Shown here: one piece after another, positions 16,414-24,105 of the stretch | Numbering within the stretch: position 1 is the first letter of the stretch | Layout: each line of letters opens with the position of its first letter | Origin: F23-D06 sp947165685 | GTDB lineage: Bacteria; Bacteroidota; Bacteroidia; Bacteroidales; WCHB1-69 | NCBI GenBank assembly: GCA_947165685.1 | Contig: CAMVBK010000009.1 | Coordinates: 14,443-78,442 of the forward strand | Reading direction: 5' to 3' | DNA length: 64,000 bases | Position numbers and translations under genes: made by a program | Notes under the pieces: model-generated | Databases searched by the model: none | What the model was told of the DNA's origin: nothing | What the model saw: only the letters and a program-made list of their open reading frames with translations

Positions 16414-19005
16414 TTAGTCTGCTAACCCTCTCACCTTGAATGTCGGTTCCTCGTCTAACAGCGGGAACATGACCCGGACTTCCACCTCTTCGTTCGGCTT
16501 CAGGTCAAAGTAGTTGTCGAAAATGATGACAGGGTAGCCGTGGGTCTCCTCGATGAAAACCCCTTTTTGCAACGTTTTGGCAGACAGTCGGATGGTGGCG
16601 TTGTGGTTGCCGTAGATGATCTTGGTTTGCAGGTCCCCTCGGTTGAGTTTTAACATCTTGGGCTTCGCAAAATAGGTCAAGTATTGCAACTTTTCGCCTT
16701 TTTTGGGGGTGAAGAAGGCTTCCACATACACCTCGCCTGCGTTTTTGACCGATTTCGGCCGGGAAATGGTGACGGCTTTGATGCTGCTGCCGGCGGTTGC
16801 GCTCACGTTTACCGCGGCCGAATCAACCAACGTGCCGTCCATCTTGCGGATGGCCCAGACCAGCTCGCCCGCGACGGTCTCGAAAGCGTCGTTGATGACG
16901 TACAGTTCGATGGAGTCCTGCGAGAGGCGCCTTGAAGCGATGGCGACGTTGGCGTAGAGGCTCGGTAGCGCGTAGTACAGTGCCTTCGGATGCCCGGCCA
17001 CGTCGATGCAGCTCCAGGAGGCTACGGGCCAGCAGTCGTTGAGCTGCCAGAGGAGCGTGCCGCTGCACTTGTCGTGCTGGATGCGGTGTGCCTCGATGGC
17101 CTGCGCGATGCCGTCGCGCTGCACCAGCTGACTGATATAGACGAATTTTTCGAGATTGTTGGTGTCTTTGTAGCCGTAGAGGTCCTCCATCGCTTTCAGG
17201 ATGATGGGTACCCCGCGGCCATGCTTCTGGTGGTTGCGCATAGACGGGGAGCGAAGATCGCGTTCGCCTTCAGGGATGAAAGCGTTCCAGAGGGCCATCT
17301 CCGGGTAGGCCTGGAAGCCGTACTCGGTCATGAAGCGGCCGGTCTTCTCCCACCATATCTCGAAGGGCAGCTCACCCCACCAGACCCCCCAGTAGTGGCT
17401 GCAGCCGTGGGTGGTGCACTCAGGATGCCCCCAGCCGTAGGTCGGCGAGGAGTGCACGTAGTTGGGCTTGTGCATATTTTCTGTGCAGACTCTCGGCAAC
17501 AGCTTTTCGAAAAGTTGCTCGTAATCCTGGTACATCTTGGCGTATTGCTGGTCGGTATAGCCTAACGCATCTTTCCAGCCCCAGTCTTCCAAGCCGTTGT
17601 GCACCTCGTTGTTGCCGCACCATGTGGCAAGGCAGGCGTGATGGCGCAGCCGTTTTACCTGCTCCGTCGCCTCCGCCTCCACATTGTCCATGAAGGCTTT
17701 GTCGCCCGGGTAGATGTTGCAGGCGAACATGAAGTCTTGCCACACGAGGATGCCCAGGTAGTCGCAGAGCTCGTAGAAATCATCATGCTCGTACAGACCG
17801 CCGCCCCAAACCCGCAACATGTTCATGTTTGCGTCTTTGGCCTGCCGAATCAACTCGTCGTAGCGTTCGTATCCCTCGCTGCGGGCGAGCGTGCCCGGGT
17901 ACGAAGAAGCCGGAATCCAGTCGGCACCGCGCATGAAAAGCGGGCGGCCGTTGACGATGAACTGGAACGATTCGCCGATGCTGTCTCGCTTCTGGACGAG
18001 CTCCACTGTACGCAGCCCGTGGGTGTGCATGATGTCGTTGTCAACACGGCTATCCTTGACCGTAAAGTAATAGAGGTGGGGTTCGCCTGCGCCGTTCGGC
18101 CACCACAACTTGGGATTCTCGATGGTCACGGGGATAACCACTTTGTTGTTGCCCTTGTGCAGTCTCGCCTTGTACTGGATTTCCTGACTGTAGTCATCCT
18201 TGTCGGTGATAGTCAGCAAAAGATTGGTGGTCAGCTTTTTCTCTGCTTGGATTTCCACTTCCACCTCTGAAATCCAGGGTCTGTTCGCATCGAGAGAGGG
18301 CTCAGTGTCTTTGACATAGAAGTCGTTGATTTTCATATCGTTCCAAGACTCGATATAGACATCCTTCCAGATGCCGCAGGTGTTGAGCTTCGGCCCCCAG
18401 TCCCAACCGCTCTCGTACTGCGCCTTGCGGGTGAAGACGCGGTTGTCGGGGAGCTTGTACGGCAGCTTCGATGCCGCAATGCTGTCGAACGGGGCGGAGG
18501 GCAAGAAACGGACGCGAAGTTCGTTCCCCACTTCGTCCAGTTTTTCGGGCATCGGAAAGCGCCAGGTGCGGAACATGTTATTGGTCAGCGAATCTCCGGT
18601 CGTTGCCACCAAGCGTGTTCCGTTGATATAGACTTCCGCGTAAGTGTCCAATCCTTCAAATACTAACTCGTTGTGCGCGAATGTTTTGCCATGGCCGCAG
18701 CTTTTGTCGAAGTGGACGACGTATTCCCACACGCTGTCGGACACCCATTGCACTTTCGATTCGTTGTCGCCGTAGAACGGGTCGGGAATCAGCTTGTTGG
18801 CAAGCAGGTCGTCGTGGATGTTGCCCGGCACGGTAGCAGGATGTTCGTTGAATATCTCGCCTTGAAGGCGGACTTTCCACTCGTTGTTTAGGCATCCGTG
18901 CTGCGAATTGAGATAACGGCGCTCGTAGCCGGTGCGGGTGTTGGTGTGGCAACCGGCGAGAAGGACGACGGCGAGGACGAGGATGGGGATATGCGCTTTT
19001 TTCAT
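16414..19005 (-). CDS. Beta-mannosidase, GH2, lipoprotein
   Basis: 863 residues. The N-terminus MKKAHIPILVLAVVLLAGC has a lipobox (LAGC), placing it in the envelope. A GH2 sugar-binding domain (~45-215), an Ig-like domain (~225-330) and a TIM barrel follow. The acid/base is in TWCGNNEVHNG and the nucleophile in RFMTEYGFQAYP, both in the form seen in beta-mannosidases. The C-terminus has Ig-like beta domains. It would release mannose from beta-1,4 mannosides such as mannan oligosaccharides or the Man-GlcNAc core of N-glycans. It lies 70 bp after the ABC ATPase gene with no clear TAnnTTTG element between, so co-transcription is possible but the functional link is unclear. Confidence 0.94.
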   Translation of the reverse strand: MKKAHIPILVLAVVLLAGCHTNTRTGYERRYLNSQHGCLNNEWKVRLQGEIFNEHPATVPGNIHDDLLANKLIPDPFYGDNESKVQWVSDSVWEYVVHFDKSCGHGKTFAHNELVFEGLDTYAEVYINGTRLVATTGDSLTNNMFRTWRFPMPEKLDEVGNELRVRFLPSAPFDSIAASKLPYKLPDNRVFTRKAQYESGWDWGPKLNTCGIWKDVYIESWNDMKINDFYVKDTEPSLDANRPWISEVEVEIQAEKKLTTNLLLTITDKDDYSQEIQYKARLHKGNNKVVIPVTIENPKLWWPNGAGEPHLYYFTVKDSRVDNDIMHTHGLRTVELVQKRDSIGESFQFIVNGRPLFMRGADWIPASSYPGTLARSEGYERYDELIRQAKDANMNMLRVWGGGLYEHDDFYELCDYLGILVWQDFMFACNIYPGDKAFMDNVEAEATEQVKRLRHHACLATWCGNNEVHNGLEDWGWKDALGYTDQQYAKMYQDYEQLFEKLLPRVCTENMHKPNYVHSSPTYGWGHPECTTHGCSHYWGVWWGELPFEIWWEKTGRFMTEYGFQAYPEMALWNAFIPEGERDLRSPSMRNHQKHGRGVPIILKAMEDLYGYKDTNNLEKFVYISQLVQRDGIAQAIEAHRIQHDKCSGTLLWQLNDCWPVASWSCIDVAGHPKALYYALPSLYANVAIASRRLSQDSIELYVINDAFETVAGELVWAIRKMDGTLVDSAAVNVSATAGSSIKAVTISRPKSVKNAGEVYVEAFFTPKKGEKLQYLTYFAKPKMLKLNRGDLQTKIIYGNHNATIRLSAKTLQKGVFIEETHGYPVIIFDNYFDLKPNEEVEVRVMFPLLDEEPTFKVRGLAD

Positions 19006-19075
19006 AATGCTTTTTCTTGATGGCTGGTTATCGTTGTTTTCGCGTCATTAAATAATCGTTTTAGACAGGCAGAGG

Positions 19076-20161
19076 TCAGACAATCACCTTCACCCTGAAC
19101 CCCAGTTTCGTGGGCTCTTCGATAATCTCGCGCGAGAGGTCGCGGATTTCGTCTATCGTGTGCGGGTCGCAGCCGTCTGCCCGCAAGGGGGAGGTTGCCA
19201 GGTCTTTAACCATGAAATCCAAGGACACGAGCTCGTGCTGTTCGCTGTAGGAGATGCGCACCGTCAGGGGGCGGTAGTGTGCCATGACGGACAGTACCAT
19301 CTTGTCGGTGATTTGCCGTATATTGTCGATTTTCTCGGCGAAGTTGTATTTTTGGCAGAAACGCATCATTTGCGCGTGCATTTCCATCATGTCGAATGCG
19401 GGGCCCTGGATCTCGAACAGCTGCTTGTAGATGCGCTGCACGAAAGCTTTGGTGGCGCTGTGGACAGGGTGCTCGAAAATTTGTTCCGGCGTGCCGTCCT
19501 CGTGGATGCCCCCGTCGTACATGAAGAAGATGCGGGAACAGACATCGTGGGCGAACTTGAGCTTGTGGGTGACGATAAGCATGGTCATTCCTTCTTTCGC
19601 TAACTGTCGGATGACGCTCATCACCTCGCCGACCATGGAGGGGTCGAGGGCGGAGAGCGGTTCGTCGAAGAGCATCACCTCGGGCTGCATGACTAACGAG
19701 CGGGCGATGGCGACGCGCTGCCGCTGGCCGCCGGCCAGGTCGGAAGGCATGGCATTGCACCGGTCGTCAAGCCCCACCTTGTGGAGCATGGCCATCGCCT
19801 CCTTTTCCGCCTCCGAACGGCTTAGCCCTTTCAGCTTCATAGGCGCAAGGGTGAGGTTCTCCAGCACATTGAGATGGTCGAACAAGTTGAAGGACTGGAA
19901 CACCATACCCATGCGCTGCCGCAACCTGTTGATCGGGTAGCCCTTTGACAGGATGTTTTGGTTCTCAAAATAGATTTCGCCTGCCGTGGGGGGCGTCATC
20001 AGGTTGAGGGTTTGCAGGAAAGTGCTCTTGCCCGTTCCGGAAGGACCGATGATGCCGATCACTTCACCCCGGTGGATTTCACAGTTGACATCCTTCAGCA
20101 CCTCGTGGAGGCTGCCGTCGGGGTGTATGAATATTTTGGAAAGGTGTTTGACCGTGATCAT
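19076..20161 (-). CDS. Polar amino acid ABC transporter ATPase with a C-terminal extension
   Basis: 361 residues. The ATPase (~1-245) has Walker A GPSGTGKST, Q-loop VFQSFNLF, a signature LAGGQRQR, Walker B VMLFDEPLSALDP and switch THKLKFAH, in the form of GlnQ/ArtP-type importers. The usual length is ~245, so ~110 extra residues follow. That extension (from ~FEIQGPAFDMMEMH to GFRVKVIV) is conserved in the single-chain paralog at 26080-28875 and may be a degenerate RsbW-like fold (inference). The start at 20161 overlaps the upstream permease stop by 4 nt (ATGA), indicating translational coupling. It is the last gene of the alarmone/partner-switch operon. The H-loop His is present, so ATP hydrolysis is expected. 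Confidence 0.92.
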   Translation of the reverse strand: MITVKHLSKIFIHPDGSLHEVLKDVNCEIHRGEVIGIIGPSGTGKSTFLQTLNLMTPPTAGEIYFENQNILSKGYPINRLRQRMGMVFQSFNLFDHLNVLENLTLAPMKLKGLSRSEAEKEAMAMLHKVGLDDRCNAMPSDLAGGQRQRVAIARSLVMQPEVMLFDEPLSALDPSMVGEVMSVIRQLAKEGMTMLIVTHKLKFAHDVCSRIFFMYDGGIHEDGTPEQIFEHPVHSATKAFVQRIYKQLFEIQGPAFDMMEMHAQMMRFCQKYNFAEKIDNIRQITDKMVLSVMAHYRPLTVRISYSEQHELVSLDFMVKDLATSPLRADGCDPHTIDEIRDLSREIIEEPTKLGFRVKVIV

Positions 20162-21630
20162 ATTGTTGTGGCTATTTTGAAAAGAAAGTCGAGGAGTTTG
20201 CCCATCAGCCAGGCCAGGATGAAATAGATGATGGTGATGAGAAACAGCGGGAAGACGGCCTCGAAGGTGCGTGCGCGAATCATGTCGCATGCGCGGGTGA
20301 GGTCCTGGATGGCCAAATACCCGACCACCGAGGTGTTCTTGATGAGCGACACGGCCTCGCTCTTGTACTGCGGGCGGATGTCCTTCAAGGCTTGCGGACC
20401 GGTGATGTAGCGGAGAATCTGCGCCGGGGTGAACCCGAGCGCCAGTCCCGCTTTGTAGGTGTTTTCGCCGATGGCCGTGATGGCGTTGTCCATCATGTTG
20501 GCGAATGTGGATGCGAACGTCATGGAGAAGGCCACCACTGCCACTGCCACGCTGTTGACGCCCACCAGCACGATGTAGAAGAGGATCATCAGCAACACTA
20601 CCAGAGGAATGCCTTTGAGAATGCTGGAATACATTTTGGCCGTCGTGATCATCCATTTGCGGTGGCTTCTCCGCATGGCTAACAGGCCTATGCCGAGCAT
20701 GCTGCCGAAGAGCAGCGAGAGCAGGGTGATTTCGATCGTCACCCAAAGTCCCTTCGCCAAAAACAGCCACCGGTTCTCCACCAGCAAGTTGCTGTTGACC
20801 GAGCCTTTGATGTCTGACATGCCGGGAACACTTCTCTCTTTCTCCGCCGACTTGTCCACGATGAAATAGGCGCCGTAGCCGTAGTAGTAGGTGTCGGTGA
20901 GGGCGAGTAACCGTTGCCGCTCCTGCGTGGCGAAAAGCATGCCGCCGGCGATGTCGATGCTTCCGGACTGGAGTGCGGGCACCAGCGCGGAGAAGTCGAA
21001 GAGCCGGTATTCGACCGGGCGGCCGATGTACTCGCCGAAGCGGTTCAGGATTTCGATTTCAAATCCGTACCAGTCGTGGCCGATCATATAGGAGATGGGG
21101 GCGGTGGTGTAGTAGGTGCCCACCACGATTGGCTCGCCAGGCAAAGAGTCGCTGGTTTCGGGCATGGGGACCTTCGCGTAGTCGATGGCCTCCATCCATT
21201 TGCCCGTGATCTCAAGCAGCTCTCCGGAGGCTTTCAGCTTTGAAAGGAATTCGTTGAACTTGTTCACCAAATCTATGTTCGACTTGGCGCAGGCGAAGGC
21301 GCACGGGTAACTCTTCTCGGTGCGGAAGGCAATCTTGATTCCGTTCTTGCGGAGCAGCGAGTCGGAAAGGCTCACTTCGTCATACAGGATGGCGTCGATG
21401 CGGCCTTTGTGGAGCGAGGCGATCAGGTCGGGCAGGGTGGGCTGGCGCACGATCCGGAAGTAGCTGTTGCCGGCCATGTCGATTTCAAAGCTGGAGCCCG
21501 TCAGCGTGCCCACCACCTTGCCGTTCAGGTCTTCAATCGTGGTGATTTCTTTGTCGGCGGGTTGTTGTTCTTCCTGCTTCCCGCACGCGACGAAGCAGAG
21601 GACGATAAAGAGGAGTAGTAGTTTTCTCAT
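20158..21630 (-). CDS. Amino-acid ABC transporter: permuted solute-binding domain fused to permease
   Basis: 490 residues. A lipobox (FVACG, Cys16) anchors the N-terminus. A solute-binding module follows in swapped order. Residues ~31-148 match the second half of SBP_bac_3 (EDLNGKVVGTLTGSS... GELLEITGKW). Residues ~166-260 match the first half (PIVVGTYYTTAPISYMI... GFEIEIL... ALVPALQSGSIDI... TQERQRLL). A permease domain (~285-485) has about five membrane spans and the EAA-type motif NTYKAGLALGFTPAQILRYI. It pairs with the ATPase downstream. A polar amino acid or similar small solute is the likely ligand; which one cannot be told. Confidence 0.9.
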   Translation of the reverse strand: MRKLLLLFIVLCFVACGKQEEQQPADKEITTIEDLNGKVVGTLTGSSFEIDMAGNSYFRIVRQPTLPDLIASLHKGRIDAILYDEVSLSDSLLRKNGIKIAFRTEKSYPCAFACAKSNIDLVNKFNEFLSKLKASGELLEITGKWMEAIDYAKVPMPETSDSLPGEPIVVGTYYTTAPISYMIGHDWYGFEIEILNRFGEYIGRPVEYRLFDFSALVPALQSGSIDIAGGMLFATQERQRLLALTDTYYYGYGAYFIVDKSAEKERSVPGMSDIKGSVNSNLLVENRWLFLAKGLWVTIEITLLSLLFGSMLGIGLLAMRRSHRKWMITTAKMYSSILKGIPLVVLLMILFYIVLVGVNSVAVAVVAFSMTFASTFANMMDNAITAIGENTYKAGLALGFTPAQILRYITGPQALKDIRPQYKSEAVSLIKNTSVVGYLAIQDLTRACDMIRARTFEAVFPLFLITIIYFILAWLMGKLLDFLFKIATTI

Positions 21631-21645
21631 GCGGGCGGGATTGGG

Positions 21646-22227
21646 TTAACGGGATTCGTTTTCAGGGCCGAAGGTTGCCTCTAACAAGGAGAGGAACTCC
21701 TGGTAGGGGAGGGTGCCGTCCAGGTCTGCCAGCGCCACTGCGAGGTTCCGGTAGTACCAGGCCACATCCTCCATGCCGTTGGGTGCGCTGAAGCGTTGCC
21801 AAAGCCGGTCGCCGATCTGCCTGTAGTCGTGGGCGATGGCACGGAGGTTGGAGAGCTTGTCGCCGATGGCCACCACTTTGCAGTCGTAAGGGGCGGACGC
21901 GAGGAGATCGACCTGTGCCTGCCTGCGGACGCGCCACGGGGTGCCCTTGGGCAGCGGGGCGGTCTCGTGCTGCACGAGCGTGGCCACTCTTGCGCCGAAG
22001 CGTTCGCGAATCTGTTCCAGTGTCGCGTCGGTGTCCTCCACGGTGTCGTGCAGGATGGCGGCGGCCAGCATCTCGGGGTCGGAGGTGACGGTGGCCACAA
22101 TGGCGGCGGCCTCCATGGGATGTATGATGTAGGGGAAGTTTTTCCCACGCCGCTCTGTGCCGCTGTGCGCGTCGGTGGCGAACTTCACGGCCTCGTCGAA
22201 AAGTCGGGTGTCAAGGGGATTGTTCAT
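21646..22227 (-). CDS. Small alarmone hydrolase (MESH1-like HD domain, ppGpp hydrolase)
   Basis: 193 residues, essentially one HD domain of the RelA/SpoT hydrolase class. The metal and substrate motifs are present: HSGTERRGKNFPYIIHP (His plus RxG and HP), AAAILHDTVEDT (HD and ED) and GDKLSNLRAI. Known SAH enzymes remove pyrophosphate from the 3' position of (p)ppGpp with Mn2+. It lacks synthetase, TGS and ACT domains. It starts 5 bp after the alarmone synthetase gene, so the two opposing activities are made together. The ATG at 22227 is chosen because the upstream frame has no similarity and overlaps the synthetase. Confidence 0.9.
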   Translation of the reverse strand: MNNPLDTRLFDEAVKFATDAHSGTERRGKNFPYIIHPMEAAAIVATVTSDPEMLAAAILHDTVEDTDATLEQIRERFGARVATLVQHETAPLPKGTPWRVRRQAQVDLLASAPYDCKVVAIGDKLSNLRAIAHDYRQIGDRLWQRFSAPNGMEDVAWYYRNLAVALADLDGTLPYQEFLSLLEATFGPENESR

Positions 22228-22232
22228 GATGG

Positions 22233-23312
22233 CTAAATGAGGTTGATTTGTTTCGCTTGCCCATAGATGCGTGCCGCGCGGGATTTGTTGTAGTCGTTCT
22301 CGCCGTAGAGGGCGTTGAAAAGGAGTACCAGCCCGGCCTCGCCGAACCCCTGCTTCAGGATATAGACGATGCAGAGGTTCTGGAGCGCCACCGACTTGGC
22401 CAGGATGTCGAGCCCGGTGCCGGCCAGCTGGATGAGCGCCAGCTGGTAGGCGCTGTCGCTGTTCTCGTTGCGCATTCTGACAATGTCGCCGATGGTCTTC
22501 ATGTCCATCTCGCGGAACACGTTGTAGTAGGGCATGAGGCTGTCCTCGTAAATCTCGGCCTGGTTGATGGCCGCTATCTTGTCGGTGAGACGCTTGAAGG
22601 GGTTCACGGCAAGGAAGCTGCGGAAGGTGTCGCCGTTGAGCGGCACTTCGTCGAAGTTCCCGCTCGCCACGAGCGACTGGACGTTGCGGCGGTAGGTGTT
22701 GATCTCCTTGCGGATATGGGTGAACTGCTCGTCCGCCAGCTCCAGCATCCCGGCCAGGCGGCTCATGCTCCGCTGGTATTCGGTTGGGATCTCGACAGCG
22801 CTTTTGTACCCCATGTCGTGGTACATGTTGGCCCAAACATGCTGCAGCGTGCTGCGCATCTGGAGCTCGAAGCGGATCTGGTTCAGCTCCGGCATGTCAG
22901 GGTCGTGGAACAGCGCCTCCGGGATGCGGCAGATGTAGTGGAGCGACATGTAGCCGAAGCGGTCGAACTCCAGCATCTTGCGCTTATCGACCGAGTTCTC
23001 CCAGTCGATCTCGAACAGCTGCTCCGCCAGCGCCGAAATGATATCGACCTCGTCGCTGAAAAAGGTGATGATGCGGACGCCGAGGATGTCGGTGATGTCG
23101 GAGAGACCGTGGTATTTGAACCCTTTCAGCTCCAGTTTCCCGATGAGGCTGTCCTCGGTTTTGATGCGTGCTTCCATGCCAGCCACGACTATCTGGTTGC
23201 TGTCGAGGCGTTTGCGCAAGCATTCCAGCACCACCGTCTTGGCGCTCTCAAAGAGCGGTAATTTTTCGTGATACTCGTCGAGTATCATCTCGCAATGCAG
23301 GTCGAGTTTCAT
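22233..23312 (-). CDS. Small alarmone synthetase-like protein (RelA/SpoT synthetase domain) with novel C-terminal region
   Basis: 359 residues. The synthetase domain spans ~35-175: the R/K segment EARIKTEDSLIGKL, the metal-binding DITDILGVRII, the pyrimidine-side GYMSLHY loop (120-126), and the catalytic Glu in FELQMRST (E149) followed by HVWANMYHDMGYKS. All key residues are intact, so (p)ppGpp or related nucleotide synthesis is expected. Residues ~215-359 are helical and not recognised. There is no HD, TGS or ACT domain, so this is not the housekeeping Rel. The ATG at 23312 is preferred; one at 23342 would overlap the STAS gene. It sits between STAS and the alarmone hydrolase. Confidence 0.88.
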   Translation of the reverse strand: MKLDLHCEMILDEYHEKLPLFESAKTVVLECLRKRLDSNQIVVAGMEARIKTEDSLIGKLELKGFKYHGLSDITDILGVRIITFFSDEVDIISALAEQLFEIDWENSVDKRKMLEFDRFGYMSLHYICRIPEALFHDPDMPELNQIRFELQMRSTLQHVWANMYHDMGYKSAVEIPTEYQRSMSRLAGMLELADEQFTHIRKEINTYRRNVQSLVASGNFDEVPLNGDTFRSFLAVNPFKRLTDKIAAINQAEIYEDSLMPYYNVFREMDMKTIGDIVRMRNENSDSAYQLALIQLAGTGLDILAKSVALQNLCIVYILKQGFGEAGLVLLFNALYGENDYNKSRAARIYGQAKQINLI

Positions 23313-23334
23313 GAAACTTCTAATTGATGTGATG

Positions 23335-23646
23335 CTATACAATCGTGATGATGTTCGAGAACCCGGTGATGTCGAACACCTCTTTCACCTGGGGGTTCAT
23401 GTTCCGCATCACCAGCTTCCCTTTGTGCGCCATGGCGCTCTTCTGCATCATCAGGAAGATGCGGAGCCCCTGCGAGGATGTGTAGGTCAGGTTCGTGCAG
23501 TCGATGTCGATGTCCAGGCCCTCCGCCTGCATGAGCGGGTTGACGGCCTCCAGGAACTGGTCGGCGTTGGAGGTGTCGATCCGTCCGTCTAACGTCACGA
23601 ATGTTTTGCCATTTTCTTGGTTTATGGAGAGATTCATGTTTTCCAT
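23335..23646 (-). CDS. STAS domain protein (anti-sigma factor antagonist-like)
   Basis: 103 residues, a single STAS domain. The sequence TFVTLDGRIDTSNADQFLEAV and the phospho-acceptor region NLTYTSSQGLRIFL (Ser in TSSQGL) match RsbV/SpoIIAA-type antagonists. In partner switching such a protein is phosphorylated by an RsbW-like kinase and freed by a SpoIIE/RsbU-type phosphatase; both are encoded immediately upstream. In Bacteroidota the output target of such modules is usually unknown. Here the alarmone synthetase 22 bp downstream is a candidate partner (inference). A second in-frame ATG at 23637 is possible. Confidence 0.92.
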   Translation of the reverse strand: MENMNLSINQENGKTFVTLDGRIDTSNADQFLEAVNPLMQAEGLDIDIDCTNLTYTSSQGLRIFLMMQKSAMAHKGKLVMRNMNPQVKEVFDITGFSNIITIV

Positions 23647-23673
23647 ATTTCTTGCAAGTCTTAGGTTTTGTGA

Positions 23674-24084
23674 TTATCTTTTTTGTATTTTTTTGGTCAT
23701 GGTGAGCACGTTGTTGCCGTCCTCGTAGCGGTAGCGGATGCTGTCCATCATCTTTTTGCAGAGGAAGATGCCGAGTCCGCCGATATTGCGTTCTTCTGCG
23801 GGCAGAAGGGTGTCGGGGTCTTCCATCTCCAAGGGGTTGAACGGCACTCCGGCGTCGCGGAGCTCGATGGTGAGCACGAGCGTGTCCTGGTCAAGGTTGG
23901 TGCCGGCTTCAAGCCACCCGATGCCGCCGTCGTAGGCATAGCGCACCACGTTCTCCACGGCCTCCTCGATGGACAGGCGCAGTTTGAACCGCAGCTCCTC
24001 GTCATCGGGAATGTCCGGGGAAGACATCAGGAACTCAATGATCTCGCTGCTTTTGTCCTTGATAGGGTTAAAACGTTTCTTCAT
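23674..24084 (-). CDS. RsbW-like serine kinase/anti-sigma-type ATPase (HATPase_c)
   Basis: 136 residues, a single GHKL ATPase domain. The N box is LRLSIEEAVENVVRYAY, the G1 box LRDAGVPFNP and the G2 box NIGGLGIFLCKKMMD, all typical of RsbW/SpoIIAB kinases. It would bind ATP and phosphorylate the STAS protein encoded 27 bp downstream. No sigma factor gene is nearby, so the sequestered target could be something else, for example the alarmone enzymes or the transporter ATPase (inference). Confidence 0.92.
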   Translation of the reverse strand: MKKRFNPIKDKSSEIIEFLMSSPDIPDDEELRFKLRLSIEEAVENVVRYAYDGGIGWLEAGTNLDQDTLVLTIELRDAGVPFNPLEMEDPDTLLPAEERNIGGLGIFLCKKMMDSIRYRYEDGNNVLTMTKKIQKR

Positions 24085-24105
24085 ATTTGTAACGGATTTA
24101 ATGGG

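Noticed and set aside
20162..20770. Apparent N-terminal extension of the ABC ATPase
   Set aside because: It is the out-of-frame shadow of the permease gene; the ATPase starts at 20161 with an ATGA overlap.
21646..23312. Housekeeping bifunctional Rel enzyme split by a frameshift
   Set aside because: The synthetase and hydrolase order is reversed relative to Rel, each protein has its own start, and no TGS or ACT domain is present.
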